A stretch of 9,063 nt of DNA from an uncultured Clostridia bacterium (GTDB lineage Bacteria > Bacillota > Clostridia > Oscillospirales > Ruminococcaceae): contig CAMWVF010000025.1 in NCBI GenBank assembly GCA_947177545.1, positions 1 through 9,063 on the forward strand, read 5' to 3'. The notes beneath the pieces are model-generated. The model was not told the origin of the DNA, did no database searches, and saw nothing but the letters and a program-made list of their open reading frames with translations. The position numbers and the translations under genes are program-made. This document shows, piece by piece, positions 1 through 6,688 of the stretch; within the stretch, counting starts at the first letter, position 1, and each line of letters starts with the position of its first letter.

Positions 1-21
1 GAACAAGGTGATAAAAAGTGA
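1..21 (+). CDS. 3' end of an upstream gene, probably rnfG (partial)
   Basis: Frame 1 reads E-Q-G-D-K-K and then a TGA stop at 19-21. That stop overlaps the GTG start of rnfE in a GTGA junction, a common sign of translational coupling inside an operon. In the usual rnf order (C-D-G-E-A-B) the gene before rnfE is rnfG, the membrane-anchored flavin subunit. Six residues cannot confirm this. The frame choice rests only on the stop/start overlap. Confidence 0.4.
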   Translation, partial: EQGDKK

Positions 22-632
22 GCGAAGAAAACAGCTGTAAAAATATAATACTCAATGCTCTGCTAAGGAGAAATCCAATACTTGTAAGCGGACTTGTTAT
101 AGCTCCCGCCGTTGTTATAGCGGACAGCTTTTTTGACGCTGTGACCCTTGTGGCGGCATTTTCGGTAATAACGTTTTTCACATTGCTTGTGTCCTCATTC
201 GTGCCGAAAAATATCGTGTATTCTATAAGAATAATCCTATATACGGTCATAGGCGCGCTGGTTTACGTCCCGTCGGCAATACTTTTAAAGTATCTAATGC
301 CGGAGGGGATAGAGGCTATGGGAGTATTTTTCCCGCTTCTGATAACCAACGGACTTATAATTTCCCGTTCCGAATCAATATTTTTTCTTGAGTCCAAAGG
401 GCATATGCTCCTTGATATAATTTTCTGCATTATAGGGTACGATTTAGCTGTGCTGATTTTCGGCACATTACGTGAAATTCTCGGCACTGGAATGATAGGC
501 GGCAAGATTATAGGCATGCCTATTGTCCTTTCGGCTTTTCAGTATCCATTCGGCGGCTTTATCCTCTTGGGTATACTCGCCGCGCTGCTAAGGGTCATAA
601 TGGTAACAGTCAAGCGTATAAATCAAAAATAG
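18..632 (+). CDS. rnfE: RnfE-like subunit of an Rnf/Nqr-type electron transport complex
   Basis: This 204-residue, very hydrophobic protein has about six membrane segments and belongs to the RnfE/RsxE/NqrD family. Family landmarks are NPILV near residue 19, FFPLLITN at 104-111 and GTLREILGTG at 149-158. In the family it pairs with RnfA to form the membrane core that passes electrons through a [2Fe-2S] cluster and couples this to Na+ or H+ movement. The start is GTG, preceded by an AAGGTG Shine-Dalgarno; it overlaps the previous stop, and rnfA follows after 10 bases. Oddity: the two positions that are normally cluster cysteines (GLCP and TNC) are Ala29 and Gly112. The cysteines that remain (Cys7, Cys137) are elsewhere. 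Family assignment is firm; a standard Rnf function is not assured. Confidence 0.88.
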   Translation: MSEENSCKNIILNALLRRNPILVSGLVIAPAVVIADSFFDAVTLVAAFSVITFFTLLVSSFVPKNIVYSIRIILYTVIGALVYVPSAILLKYLMPEGIEAMGVFFPLLITNGLIISRSESIFFLESKGHMLLDIIFCIIGYDLAVLIFGTLREILGTGMIGGKIIGMPIVLSAFQYPFGGFILLGILAALLRVIMVTVKRINQK

Positions 633-642
633 GAGTATTTTT

Positions 643-1236
643 ATGGATATGATAAAAAATATACTATTGACGGCTTTTACCGCAATACTTGTTGAAAATA
701 CTATATTTTACCGTGCGATGGGGACAAGCACCCTGATAATTGTTGCCAAAAAACGGAAAAATCTTCTAGGCTTCTGCGGCGGAGTGACCTATATTACCGC
801 GGTAATAAGCGTTCTTACGTACTTTTCTGACAAAATTTTCAACCCGAATGGTGTAAACTCTTTGTATATGCCTATTGTCTATACAGTTATTCTCGGGTTT
901 GTTTATATTCTTACGCTGCTTTGTATGTGGCGTTTTTTTCCGAAGCTGTTCGGCAGAATGAGAAAATATATACACGTGTCGGTATATAACTGCGCGGTAC
1001 TGGGGTCAATGTTCCTTATATCAAAATACTGCGATACTTTGGGGGATTACTTCCTACACGGTTTGGGAATAGGTCTTGGCTACGTTCTTGCATTATATCT
1101 TACAGCGGTTGTGTACGACAGACTGTACTCTGAAAAATCACCGTTTACATTCAGGGGCTATCCGCTTTTGATGATATATATAGGCATACTCAGTATGGCT
1201 TTCTGGGGACTTTCAGGTCATGCGGCAAACTTTTGA
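643..1236 (+). CDS. rnfA: RnfA-like subunit of an Rnf/Nqr-type electron transport complex
   Basis: This 197-residue, six-segment membrane protein belongs to the RnfA/RsxA/NqrE family. Recognisable blocks are LVEN at 16-19, NCAVLG at 116-121, GLGIGLGYVLAL at 140-151 and, at the C-terminus, FRGYPLL and LSMAFWGLSG. It should form a pseudosymmetric pair with RnfE, encoded just upstream (GGAG ribosome-binding site, ATG start). The first conserved cysteine, in the family motif G-[LI]-C-P-F, is Ser29 here (Gly-Thr-Ser-Thr). The second, Cys117, is kept. With RnfE this leaves one of the four usual [2Fe-2S] ligands. The gene normally next in the operon, rnfB, is not found downstream. The complex may therefore be a specialised or cluster-free variant. 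Confidence 0.87.
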   Translation: MDMIKNILLTAFTAILVENTIFYRAMGTSTLIIVAKKRKNLLGFCGGVTYITAVISVLTYFSDKIFNPNGVNSLYMPIVYTVILGFVYILTLLCMWRFFPKLFGRMRKYIHVSVYNCAVLGSMFLISKYCDTLGDYFLHGLGIGLGYVLALYLTAVVYDRLYSEKSPFTFRGYPLLMIYIGILSMAFWGLSGHAANF

Positions 1237-1267
1237 ATTTCACAAGTTGGAAGGGAATGGTAAAAAT

Positions 1268-2509
1268 ATGTCAAAACGCGCCGGAAGAAAAATTTACAGG
1301 ACTAATCGCGGCAACAGAAAAAAAATGGTGCGGAGTGTATTCAAATTTTTATTTATTGCAATTATTCTTGCTGCTCTGATATTTGTTGGGTACAGCGTTG
1401 CAAAAACTGTGGTCAATTATCTTAAAAACAATGATGTAAGCACAGGTGAAAACGACAAACCATGGACGCCGCCTGTTTTAGTGGACGATACCGGCGATGA
1501 CGTCCAGGGGGACATTTCTGCGGATAATGCAGGTGACAATGGGACTTCCGACAATAATGAGTCCGATAAGGGAGAAGAGAAAAGCTTTGAAGTGAGATTT
1601 TCTGCCTATAAGCTTCCCGTGACGGCTCTTGCCTCTACCGACGCTTTGACGGCATCGCTTAATTCCGCAAAGGAGGGCGGCTATACCGCTGTAATTGCCG
1701 TCCTTAAGGATAAGGGAGGAAAAATTTACTACAAAACAGGCTCCGAAATGGCTAAAAGCGATGAAACTGCTGTGGTAGGGGAACTGTACGCGGGACAGAT
1801 TTGCTCTATGATAAAGGCTGCGGGCTTTACACCTATCGCGCAGGTAAATCTTCTGGAGGACAATAACCGTTACGGCGAAAAGCGTGACGGCTCCTACCAT
1901 ATCGCGGGAGAATCAACCTGGCTGGACGACTCCGTAGCCAACGGCGGAAAGCCTTGGCTCTCGCCATTTGATACCCTTACACAGAGCTATGCCGCATTCC
2001 TTTCCAACGAGGTGTCCTCCGCAGGCTTTGAGTACGTGATATTTGACGGCGTAACCTTCCCACCGTTCAGAAATTCCGATCTTAGCCTTATCGGCGGAGC
2101 GGTGCAGGGCGCTGACCGCTACAAAGGACTTGTAAATATTGCCAATATTTCGGCGAACGCAGCGGTGCAGAACAATTCCTTCGCAATAACCATGCTTTCG
2201 GCGGGAGACATTATTTCGGGGACTTCCGAGGCGTTCAAGCCGAACGAGCTTTCTTCCGAGATAATAGGAGTGTCTTATATGCTGAACGAGCTTGGCAATA
2301 CCGCAGTGATAAACGGTGAGGAAATCGCTTTGGCAGACCTTCCCGCGTACGAAAAGGCGGAGACTGTTTTCGGTGAAATAAAGCGTCTCGCAGGAGAGGG
2401 CAAGACCATTATCCCAGCAATAAGACAGTCTGAGTTCTCACAGGCTGATTTCAGTGACACCATTTCGGCTGTCATGTCTCTTGGCTTCGATTCCTATATT
2501 ATTTTATAA
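1268..2509 (+). CDS. Membrane-anchored putative glycoside hydrolase, DUF4015-like
   Basis: A 413-residue protein. A strongly basic N-terminus (about 20 residues) precedes one hydrophobic segment near residues 27-49, giving an N-in/C-out anchor. An acidic Asp/Asn/Gly/Ser-rich linker follows to about residue 105, then a globular domain to the end. That domain resembles the DUF4015 putative glycosyl hydrolase family (a TIM-barrel family): a strand-like TAVIAVLKDKGGKIYY block, GFTPIAQVNLLED, a W-L-D...GKPWLSPF block, and FEYVIFDGVTFPPF, matching the family FDYVRFP signature. An in-frame ATG at 1220 would overlap rnfA and add 16 residues unlike a signal region. The ATG at 1268, preceded by GGAAGGGA, fits better. 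It sits 31 bases after rnfA and ahead of a PBP gene. A cell-wall or polysaccharide role is likely; the substrate is unknown. Confidence 0.72.
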   Translation: MSKRAGRKIYRTNRGNRKKMVRSVFKFLFIAIILAALIFVGYSVAKTVVNYLKNNDVSTGENDKPWTPPVLVDDTGDDVQGDISADNAGDNGTSDNNESDKGEEKSFEVRFSAYKLPVTALASTDALTASLNSAKEGGYTAVIAVLKDKGGKIYYKTGSEMAKSDETAVVGELYAGQICSMIKAAGFTPIAQVNLLEDNNRYGEKRDGSYHIAGESTWLDDSVANGGKPWLSPFDTLTQSYAAFLSNEVSSAGFEYVIFDGVTFPPFRNSDLSLIGGAVQGADRYKGLVNIANISANAAVQNNSFAITMLSAGDIISGTSEAFKPNELSSEIIGVSYMLNELGNTAVINGEEIALADLPAYEKAETVFGEIKRLAGEGKTIIPAIRQSEFSQADFSDTISAVMSLGFDSYIIL

Positions 2510-2511
2510 AT

Positions 2512-2606
2512 ATTACAATTTGGTTACAGCTTTAAATAATATATTACAAATCGGATACAGTTTGAAAGAAATATATTACAATTCGGCTGAAAATATTACA
2601 ATTTGG
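2512..2606 (+). repeat. Four degenerate ATTACAA-wTyGG repeats, helically phased (candidate operator)
   Basis: Cores begin at 2512, 2543, 2575 and 2595. The first two are 31-32-bp units, ATTACAATTTGGTTACAG and ATTACAAATCGGATACAG, each with a second TACA 11 bp after the first. The last two units are shorter and lack the second half. TACA starts at 2514, 2525, 2545, 2556, 2577 and 2597, so every gap is 11, 20 or 21 bp, close to whole helical turns. The array ends just before a -35 box. Direct hexamers with 5-bp gaps are typical of OmpR/PhoB-family response regulators. Confidence 0.6.
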
Positions 2607-2615
2607 GTTTTCCTA

Positions 2616-2644
2616 TTAACAAAGGAAGATTTTTGTGGTATAAT
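2616..2644 (+). promoter_or_regulatory. Sigma-A promoter of the class A PBP gene
   Basis: TTAACA at 2616-2621 and TATAAT at 2639-2644 are separated by 17 bp. A TG at 2636-2637 makes an extended -10 (TGGTATAAT). Transcription should start near 2651, leaving a leader of about 37 nt with GAGGT at 2672-2676 before the ATG at 2688. The -35 hexamer continues the phase of the TTACA ladder upstream. Confidence 0.8.
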
Positions 2645-2687
2645 GCAGATATGATTTTCCTTAAAGAAAGCGAGGTAAACTTTAAAT

Positions 2688-4958
2688 ATGGCAAAAAATC
2701 CCGAAGAGAGAATTGAAAATTCTCCCGAAAAAACAAAGAAAAAGAAGAAAAAGAGAAAGGTCAATCCGATTAAAAGGACTCTTGCGGTCATTGGTACTAC
2801 CATACTTTCCCTGTTTCTTATAGTAATTATTACCAGTTCCATAATTGCAGCTGCGCTTACGGTGTATGTGCTTCAGTTTGCAGACCAGGAAACGGTGGAT
2901 ATATCCCTGTCCGACCTTAACCTTGATTATACAACATTTATATACGGTTACGACGAAAACGACGCTCTTGTGGAGCTTGCAAGCATAAGCAGGAATGCGG
3001 ACAGAATCCCAGTGTCAATAGACAGAGTTCCCCAGCACGTGCAGGACGCCTTTGTCTACACCGAGGACGAGCGTTTCTATGAACACGCGGGCGTTGACTG
3101 GAAACGTACATTTACAGCGTTCCTTAACGAAATTTTGGATTTCCTCGGCTCACGCCAGGGCGGTTCCACAATTACCCAGCAGCTTGTAAAAAACGTTACC
3201 AATGATAAGGACGTAAACTGGGACAGAAAAATGCGTGAGATATTCCGTGCCGCACAGCTTGAAAGATACTGTACAAAGCCCGCTATCCTTGAAGCGTACC
3301 TTAATTATATCGGCTTCGGCGGAAGCGCAGCGGGAATACAGGCGGCGTCGCTGAAATATTTCGGCAAGGACGTTTCCGAGCTTACCATAGCCGAGGGAGC
3401 GTGTCTTGCGGCGATACCCCAGTCCCCCGAGATACTTAACCCGTTCTATAAGGGTCACGCCGATGAAAAGGGCGAGTACGCAGGCGTTTTCAGAACAGGC
3501 AAGGAGCGTAATCTTGCCCGTCAGAAAACGGTTCTGTGGCAGATGTACAAAAACGCCTGCATATCCAAAAAGCAGTATGAAGATGCTCTTGCTGAGGAAA
3601 TACATTTCGTAGACCCCAATGCCAAGAAAGACGACGAAAGCGGAAACGATATGCAGAACTGGTTCGTTGATATGGTAATTTTTGACGTTATTGCCGAATT
3701 TCAGGATATGTACGGCATAGACCAGAAGGAAGCCGAAGATATGCTATACAACGGCGGCTATGAGATATACACAACGGTGGATATCGAAATGCAGAAAGCA
3801 GTTGAGGAAAAGTATAGGGACTACACCACGTTCTCGGAGACCGTTCTCGCCGACCCTCCAAACTCGGCGTTTATCTGCATGGACTACAGCGGAAACATAA
3901 AGGCTGTTGTGGGCGATATAGGCGAAAAGGCAACCGTTATGGCGTGGAACAACGCAACACGAGCAAAGCGTTCTCCCGGGTCGTGCATAAAGCCCATAAC
4001 CTCATACGGCTATGGCATGGAGTACGATTTTTACACATGGTCAACGGTTTTTACCAATAAGCCCCTCGACAATCCTGTTGTTGACGAAACGGGCGTTGCC
4101 AGAAAATGGCCGTACAACTACAATTCCAAATCATGGGATTACGGCGGATATTTTACGTTCCAAGCTTTGCAGCGTTCACTTAATACAATTCCCGCACAGC
4201 TTATTGAGAAAGAAACCCCTCAGGCTGTTTTTGAATTTTTGCAGAACCGTTTCCAGATAACCACTCTTACAGCGAACGACGCAAATATTGCGCCCCTTTC
4301 GGTAGGCGCTCTTACCGATGGACTTACTCTAAAGGAGCTTGTCGCGGCATATCAGCCCTTCGGAAACGGCGGAAAATACTATTCGCCGACTTCATTCACA
4401 CAGGTAGTTGACTCAAACGGCAAGGTAGTTTTGCAGCATAAATATACCCCTATCCAGTCCATAAGCAAAGAGTCCGCATACGTTATGAACAAGCTTATGC
4501 AGACTGTAATCGAAGGTCCTAATGGAACGGGTCGCGCCGCAAAGCTTGTAAATACCCCGCTTGTCGGCAAAACGGGTACTTCACAGAACTGGTGGGATCT
4601 TTCCTTTGTGGGCTGTACCCCCGATTACGTCAGCGGAGTTTGGTATGGTTACAAGAATCCAAAGGAGATACCTACAGGTACTTACTACAGCTCGTCGCAG
4701 GTGTGGAAGAACGTTTTCGGCGACATCGCCGAAGCCGAGGAGGGCAAGGAATTCCCCGAATGTCAGGAGGTTCAGGAGCTTTATTACTGTACCAAAACAG
4801 GACTTCTTGCCAGCGGTACCTGTCCAACGGGAAGTATCGGTTACTATAAGAGTACTAATATTCCCGAAATGTGCAGCGGTCATCATGAAGAGCCTAAAAA
4901 GGCAGAGGACAGCAATACCGCTTCCGTTGACTGGACTTCAATTGCTGTACTCAATTGA
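2688..4958 (+). CDS. Class A penicillin-binding protein (GT51 transglycosylase and transpeptidase, PBP1A type)
   Basis: This 756-residue bifunctional peptidoglycan synthase polymerises lipid II into glycan strands and cross-links them outside the membrane. A Lys-rich cytoplasmic tail (residues 1-30) precedes one membrane segment at about 33-62. GT51 motifs follow: TEDERFYEHAG (catalytic Glu126), GGSTITQQLVKN at 158-169, RKMREIFRAAQLE, and ILEAYLN with Glu202. The transpeptidase has active-site Ser432 in S-C-I-K (432-435), SLN at 497-499 and KTGT at 628-631. The C-terminal extension carries Cys692, 701, 712 and 729 in a CTKTG...SGTCPTG setting common in clostridial PBPs. The gene is complete, of normal length, with its own promoter and repeat array. 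Oddity: Cys-Ile replaces the usual Ser/Thr-Phe inside the SxxK motif. Confidence 0.95.
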   Translation: MAKNPEERIENSPEKTKKKKKKRKVNPIKRTLAVIGTTILSLFLIVIITSSIIAAALTVYVLQFADQETVDISLSDLNLDYTTFIYGYDENDALVELASISRNADRIPVSIDRVPQHVQDAFVYTEDERFYEHAGVDWKRTFTAFLNEILDFLGSRQGGSTITQQLVKNVTNDKDVNWDRKMREIFRAAQLERYCTKPAILEAYLNYIGFGGSAAGIQAASLKYFGKDVSELTIAEGACLAAIPQSPEILNPFYKGHADEKGEYAGVFRTGKERNLARQKTVLWQMYKNACISKKQYEDALAEEIHFVDPNAKKDDESGNDMQNWFVDMVIFDVIAEFQDMYGIDQKEAEDMLYNGGYEIYTTVDIEMQKAVEEKYRDYTTFSETVLADPPNSAFICMDYSGNIKAVVGDIGEKATVMAWNNATRAKRSPGSCIKPITSYGYGMEYDFYTWSTVFTNKPLDNPVVDETGVARKWPYNYNSKSWDYGGYFTFQALQRSLNTIPAQLIEKETPQAVFEFLQNRFQITTLTANDANIAPLSVGALTDGLTLKELVAAYQPFGNGGKYYSPTSFTQVVDSNGKVVLQHKYTPIQSISKESAYVMNKLMQTVIEGPNGTGRAAKLVNTPLVGKTGTSQNWWDLSFVGCTPDYVSGVWYGYKNPKEIPTGTYYSSSQVWKNVFGDIAEAEEGKEFPECQEVQELYYCTKTGLLASGTCPTGSIGYYKSTNIPEMCSGHHEEPKKAEDSNTASVDWTSIAVLN

Positions 4959-4987
4959 ACAAATATTGTAAAAGTCCCTAAAAAGGT

Positions 4988-5014
4988 CGGGTAGGGTCAT
5001 AAATAACCTACCCG
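4988..5014. terminator. Hairpin after the PBP gene; possible weak terminator
   Basis: CGGGTAGG at 4988-4995 and CCTACCCG at 5007-5014 form a perfect 8-bp stem with an 11-base loop, 30 bases after the PBP stop. No T-run follows on the + strand (CCTCCTTGAT), so this is not a textbook intrinsic terminator. On the - strand a short T-run (complement of 4981-4984 and nearby) lies beside the stem, but there is no - strand gene to end. Confidence 0.35.
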
Positions 5015-5019
5015 CCTCC

Positions 5020-5048
5020 TTGATAGGGGCTTAATATTATAAAATACT
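5020..5048 (+). promoter_or_regulatory. Possible promoter for the THUMP methyltransferase gene
   Basis: TTGATA at 5020-5025 is five of six to the -35 consensus. AATACT at 5043-5048 lies 17 bp further on but is only four of six to the -10 consensus. A start near 5055 would place a small hairpin (GCGTGTA 5055-5061 with TACGCGC 5078-5084, one G-U pair) in the leader, just before the GGAGGAG ribosome-binding site. This is a weak call. Confidence 0.33.
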
Positions 5049-5105
5049 GATTTTGCGTGTAGGGCAGAACAACGCTGTACGCGCAGTGCCGGAGGAGAAT
5101 AGTTT

Positions 5106-6215
5106 TTGTTAAGAATTGTATGCCCATGCCATATGGGACTTGAAAGCGTTTTAAAATTTGAGGTAACGAAAATCGGCGGCGAGGATATTTCCGTCACCGA
5201 TGGCAGAGTTGCCTTTTCGGGGGACTTCCATACCCTCGTCAAAGCAAACTTATGGCTTGCAACAGCGGAAAGAGTACTCGTTCAGCTTGCGGAATTTGAC
5301 GCATTTACCTTTGAGGAGCTTTTTCAGGGCGTGAAAAATATCCCGCTGGAGGATTACATAGGTGTAAACGATAAATTTCCCGTCAAAGGTTTTTCTCTTA
5401 ATTCTGAGCTGCACAGCATACCCGATTGTCAGTCCATAATAAAAAAGGCAGCGGTGGAAAGACTTAAAAGCAAGTACGGCGTAAGTTGGTTCGAGGAAAG
5501 CGGCGTGACCATGCAGATACGCTTCGGTATAATGAAAAATCACGTAAGCGTCTACTTGGACAGTTCGGGTTCAGGACTTCATAAAAGGGGCTATAGAAGA
5601 AATTCTAACGCCGCTCCTATAAAGGAGACTCTGGCGGCGGGACTTGTTGACCTTGCCCACATTAGGGGGGACAGCATAGTATGCGACCCGTTCTGCGGCA
5701 GCGGGACAATTCTTATCGAGGCGGCGTACAAGGCTCTGAATATCGCTCCGGGACTTAAAAGGCGTTTTGCGGCTGACGAATGGGAATTTATTCCCCAAAA
5801 CATCTGGGAAGAGGAACGTGCCGAGGCGCTTGCAGCGATACGTAAGGATACGGACTTTTTTGCCTATGGGTACGATATAGACCCCGAGTGCGTGGCTCTT
5901 ACACAGGAAAACTGCCGCAAGGCGGGCGTGCAGAAGCGCGTCCAAATAAGACAGGGTGACGTCCGTGACTACGAAAATCAAGCAGGTAGCATAACCATAT
6001 GCAACCCGCCATACGGCGAGCGTCTGCTGGAGCTTAAAGAGGCAGAAAAGCTTTACGGCATTATGGGACAGCGTTTTGCCGCTAACAGGGAAAGTCCCTG
6101 CTTCGTGATATCACCGCATGAGGAGTTTGAGAAAATTTTCGGCAAAAAGGCTGACAAGCGGCGCAAGCTTTATAACGGTATGCTGAAATGTCAGTTTTAT
6201 ATGTATTTTAAATAA
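5106..6215 (+). CDS. THUMP-domain class I SAM-dependent RNA methyltransferase (RlmL/YpsC family)
   Basis: A 369-residue enzyme expected to N2-methylate a guanine in RNA, most likely 23S rRNA by analogy with E. coli RlmL. The N-terminus (VCPCHMGLESVLKFEV) matches the family's CPxGLE opening. A THUMP-type RNA-binding region spans about 55-155, followed by LHKRGYR at 158-164. The Rossmann methyltransferase domain has the SAM loop DPFCGSGT (194-201), GYDIDP (255-260) and the catalytic NPPYGERL (300-307). The start is TTG at 5106: GGAGGAG at 5091-5096 is well placed, and the next ATG (5133) would remove part of the conserved opening. It corresponds to the shorter Firmicute YpsC form without the RlmK half of E. 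coli RlmKL. The exact modified base cannot be told from sequence. Confidence 0.9.
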   Translation: MLRIVCPCHMGLESVLKFEVTKIGGEDISVTDGRVAFSGDFHTLVKANLWLATAERVLVQLAEFDAFTFEELFQGVKNIPLEDYIGVNDKFPVKGFSLNSELHSIPDCQSIIKKAAVERLKSKYGVSWFEESGVTMQIRFGIMKNHVSVYLDSSGSGLHKRGYRRNSNAAPIKETLAAGLVDLAHIRGDSIVCDPFCGSGTILIEAAYKALNIAPGLKRRFAADEWEFIPQNIWEEERAEALAAIRKDTDFFAYGYDIDPECVALTQENCRKAGVQKRVQIRQGDVRDYENQAGSITICNPPYGERLLELKEAEKLYGIMGQRFAANRESPCFVISPHEEFEKIFGKKADKRRKLYNGMLKCQFYMYFK

Positions 6216-6230
6216 ATTTTGAAATAGGTA

Positions 6231-6259
6231 TTGCAATCTAATAATATATGTGATATAAT
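6231..6259 (+). promoter_or_regulatory. Sigma-A promoter of the small zinc-ribbon gene
   Basis: TTGCAA at 6231-6236, a 17-bp spacer and TATAAT at 6254-6259, with an extended -10 TG at 6251-6252. Transcription should start near 6266. The -35 lies within the palindrome ATTGCAAT (6230-6237), also present at the hydE-operon promoter. Confidence 0.75.
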
Positions 6260-6291
6260 ATAGGAGAAATAATTTTCAGGGGGAATTTTAC

Positions 6292-6525
6292 ATGAGATGT
6301 CCAAGATGCGGTTCAGAGTACGTTACGGTACAAGCCATAACGGAGACCACCACCAAAACCAAGCACAGAGGCTGTTTGGGCTGGGCAATGTGGATATTGC
6401 TGGCAATTTGTACCTGCGGACTGATACTTATTATCCCTGCGGTAACAAACAGCAAGACCAAGACAAAAACCAAGACTCATACCGAAGCGATATGCCAAAG
6501 CTGCGGCAACAGGTGGAGGGTTTAG
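6292..6525 (+). CDS. Small membrane protein with a split zinc ribbon
   Basis: A 77-residue protein. The N-terminus has a CPRCGS knuckle (Cys3, Cys6) and the C-terminus a CQSCGN knuckle (Cys68, Cys71), together a four-cysteine zinc site. Between them lie a Thr/Lys-rich stretch, a hydrophobic segment at about 28-52 holding three more cysteines (Cys28, Cys40, Cys42), and a second Lys-Thr repeat (KTKTKTKT) at 55-62. AGGGGG at 6278-6283 is a strong ribosome-binding site for the ATG. The layout matches small uncharacterised zinc-ribbon proteins common in Firmicutes and their phages, whose function is unknown to me. If the hydrophobic segment crossed the membrane once, the knuckles would be on opposite sides. 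A re-entrant or peripheral hairpin would let them bind one zinc. It is transcribed from its own promoter. Confidence 0.78.
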   Translation: MRCPRCGSEYVTVQAITETTTKTKHRGCLGWAMWILLAICTCGLILIIPAVTNSKTKTKTKTHTEAICQSCGNRWRV

Positions 6526-6599
6526 GCAGGTAACGGTATAGAAGTATTGTTGTATATGGAAACATTTTACACTTGCTGGCGCATTATGCCTGAAAGGGT

Positions 6600-6629
6600 A
6601 AAGGCTCAGCCTTTTAGAATTTGATTTTT
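6600..6629 (+). terminator. Possible intrinsic terminator after the zinc-ribbon gene
   Basis: AAAGGC (6600-6605) and GCCTTT (6609-6614) form a 6-bp stem with a 3-base loop. The T-rich tail (TTAGAATTTGATTTTT) is interrupted, so termination may be weak. Apart from this hairpin I see nothing in the gap from 6526 to about 6655. Confidence 0.35.
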
Positions 6630-6657
6630 ACAACACAGAATGTTAAATAAAAATTCA

Positions 6658-6688
6658 TTGACTCCTACCCTGCGTAATGCTTTATAAT
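6658..6688 (+). promoter_or_regulatory. MerR-type promoter with 19-bp spacer, upstream of the MerR gene
   Basis: TTGACT (6658-6663) and TATAAT (6683-6688) are separated by 19 bp, which is overlong for sigma-A but typical of promoters that MerR-family activators untwist. The spacer holds a partial dyad, TACCCTGCGTA (6666-6676). A wider inverted pair, CCCTGC (6668-6673) and GCAGGG (6696-6701), brackets the -10. This suggests autoregulation by the gene just downstream. Confidence 0.7.

Noticed and set aside
1220..1267. Upstream ATG for the DUF4015-like gene
   Set aside because: It lies inside rnfA without a convincing ribosome-binding site and adds 16 residues unlike the basic start of an anchored protein; the ATG at 1268 is preferred.
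1478..1900. 140-codon - strand frame inside the DUF4015-like gene
   Set aside because: It is an antisense shadow with no supporting start signals; the + strand frame has a clear anchor, linker and domain layout.
2512..2606. CRISPR array or simple tandem duplication
   Set aside because: The units are AT-rich and degenerate, and unit lengths vary by one helical turn. There are no spacers of uniform length, and the array ends at a promoter, which fits an operator better.
2576..2842. Open frame on the - strand across the start of the PBP gene
   Set aside because: It overlaps the PBP promoter and Lys-rich N-terminus; the Phe run is simply the complement of the Lys codons, and it has no ribosome-binding site or family resemblance.
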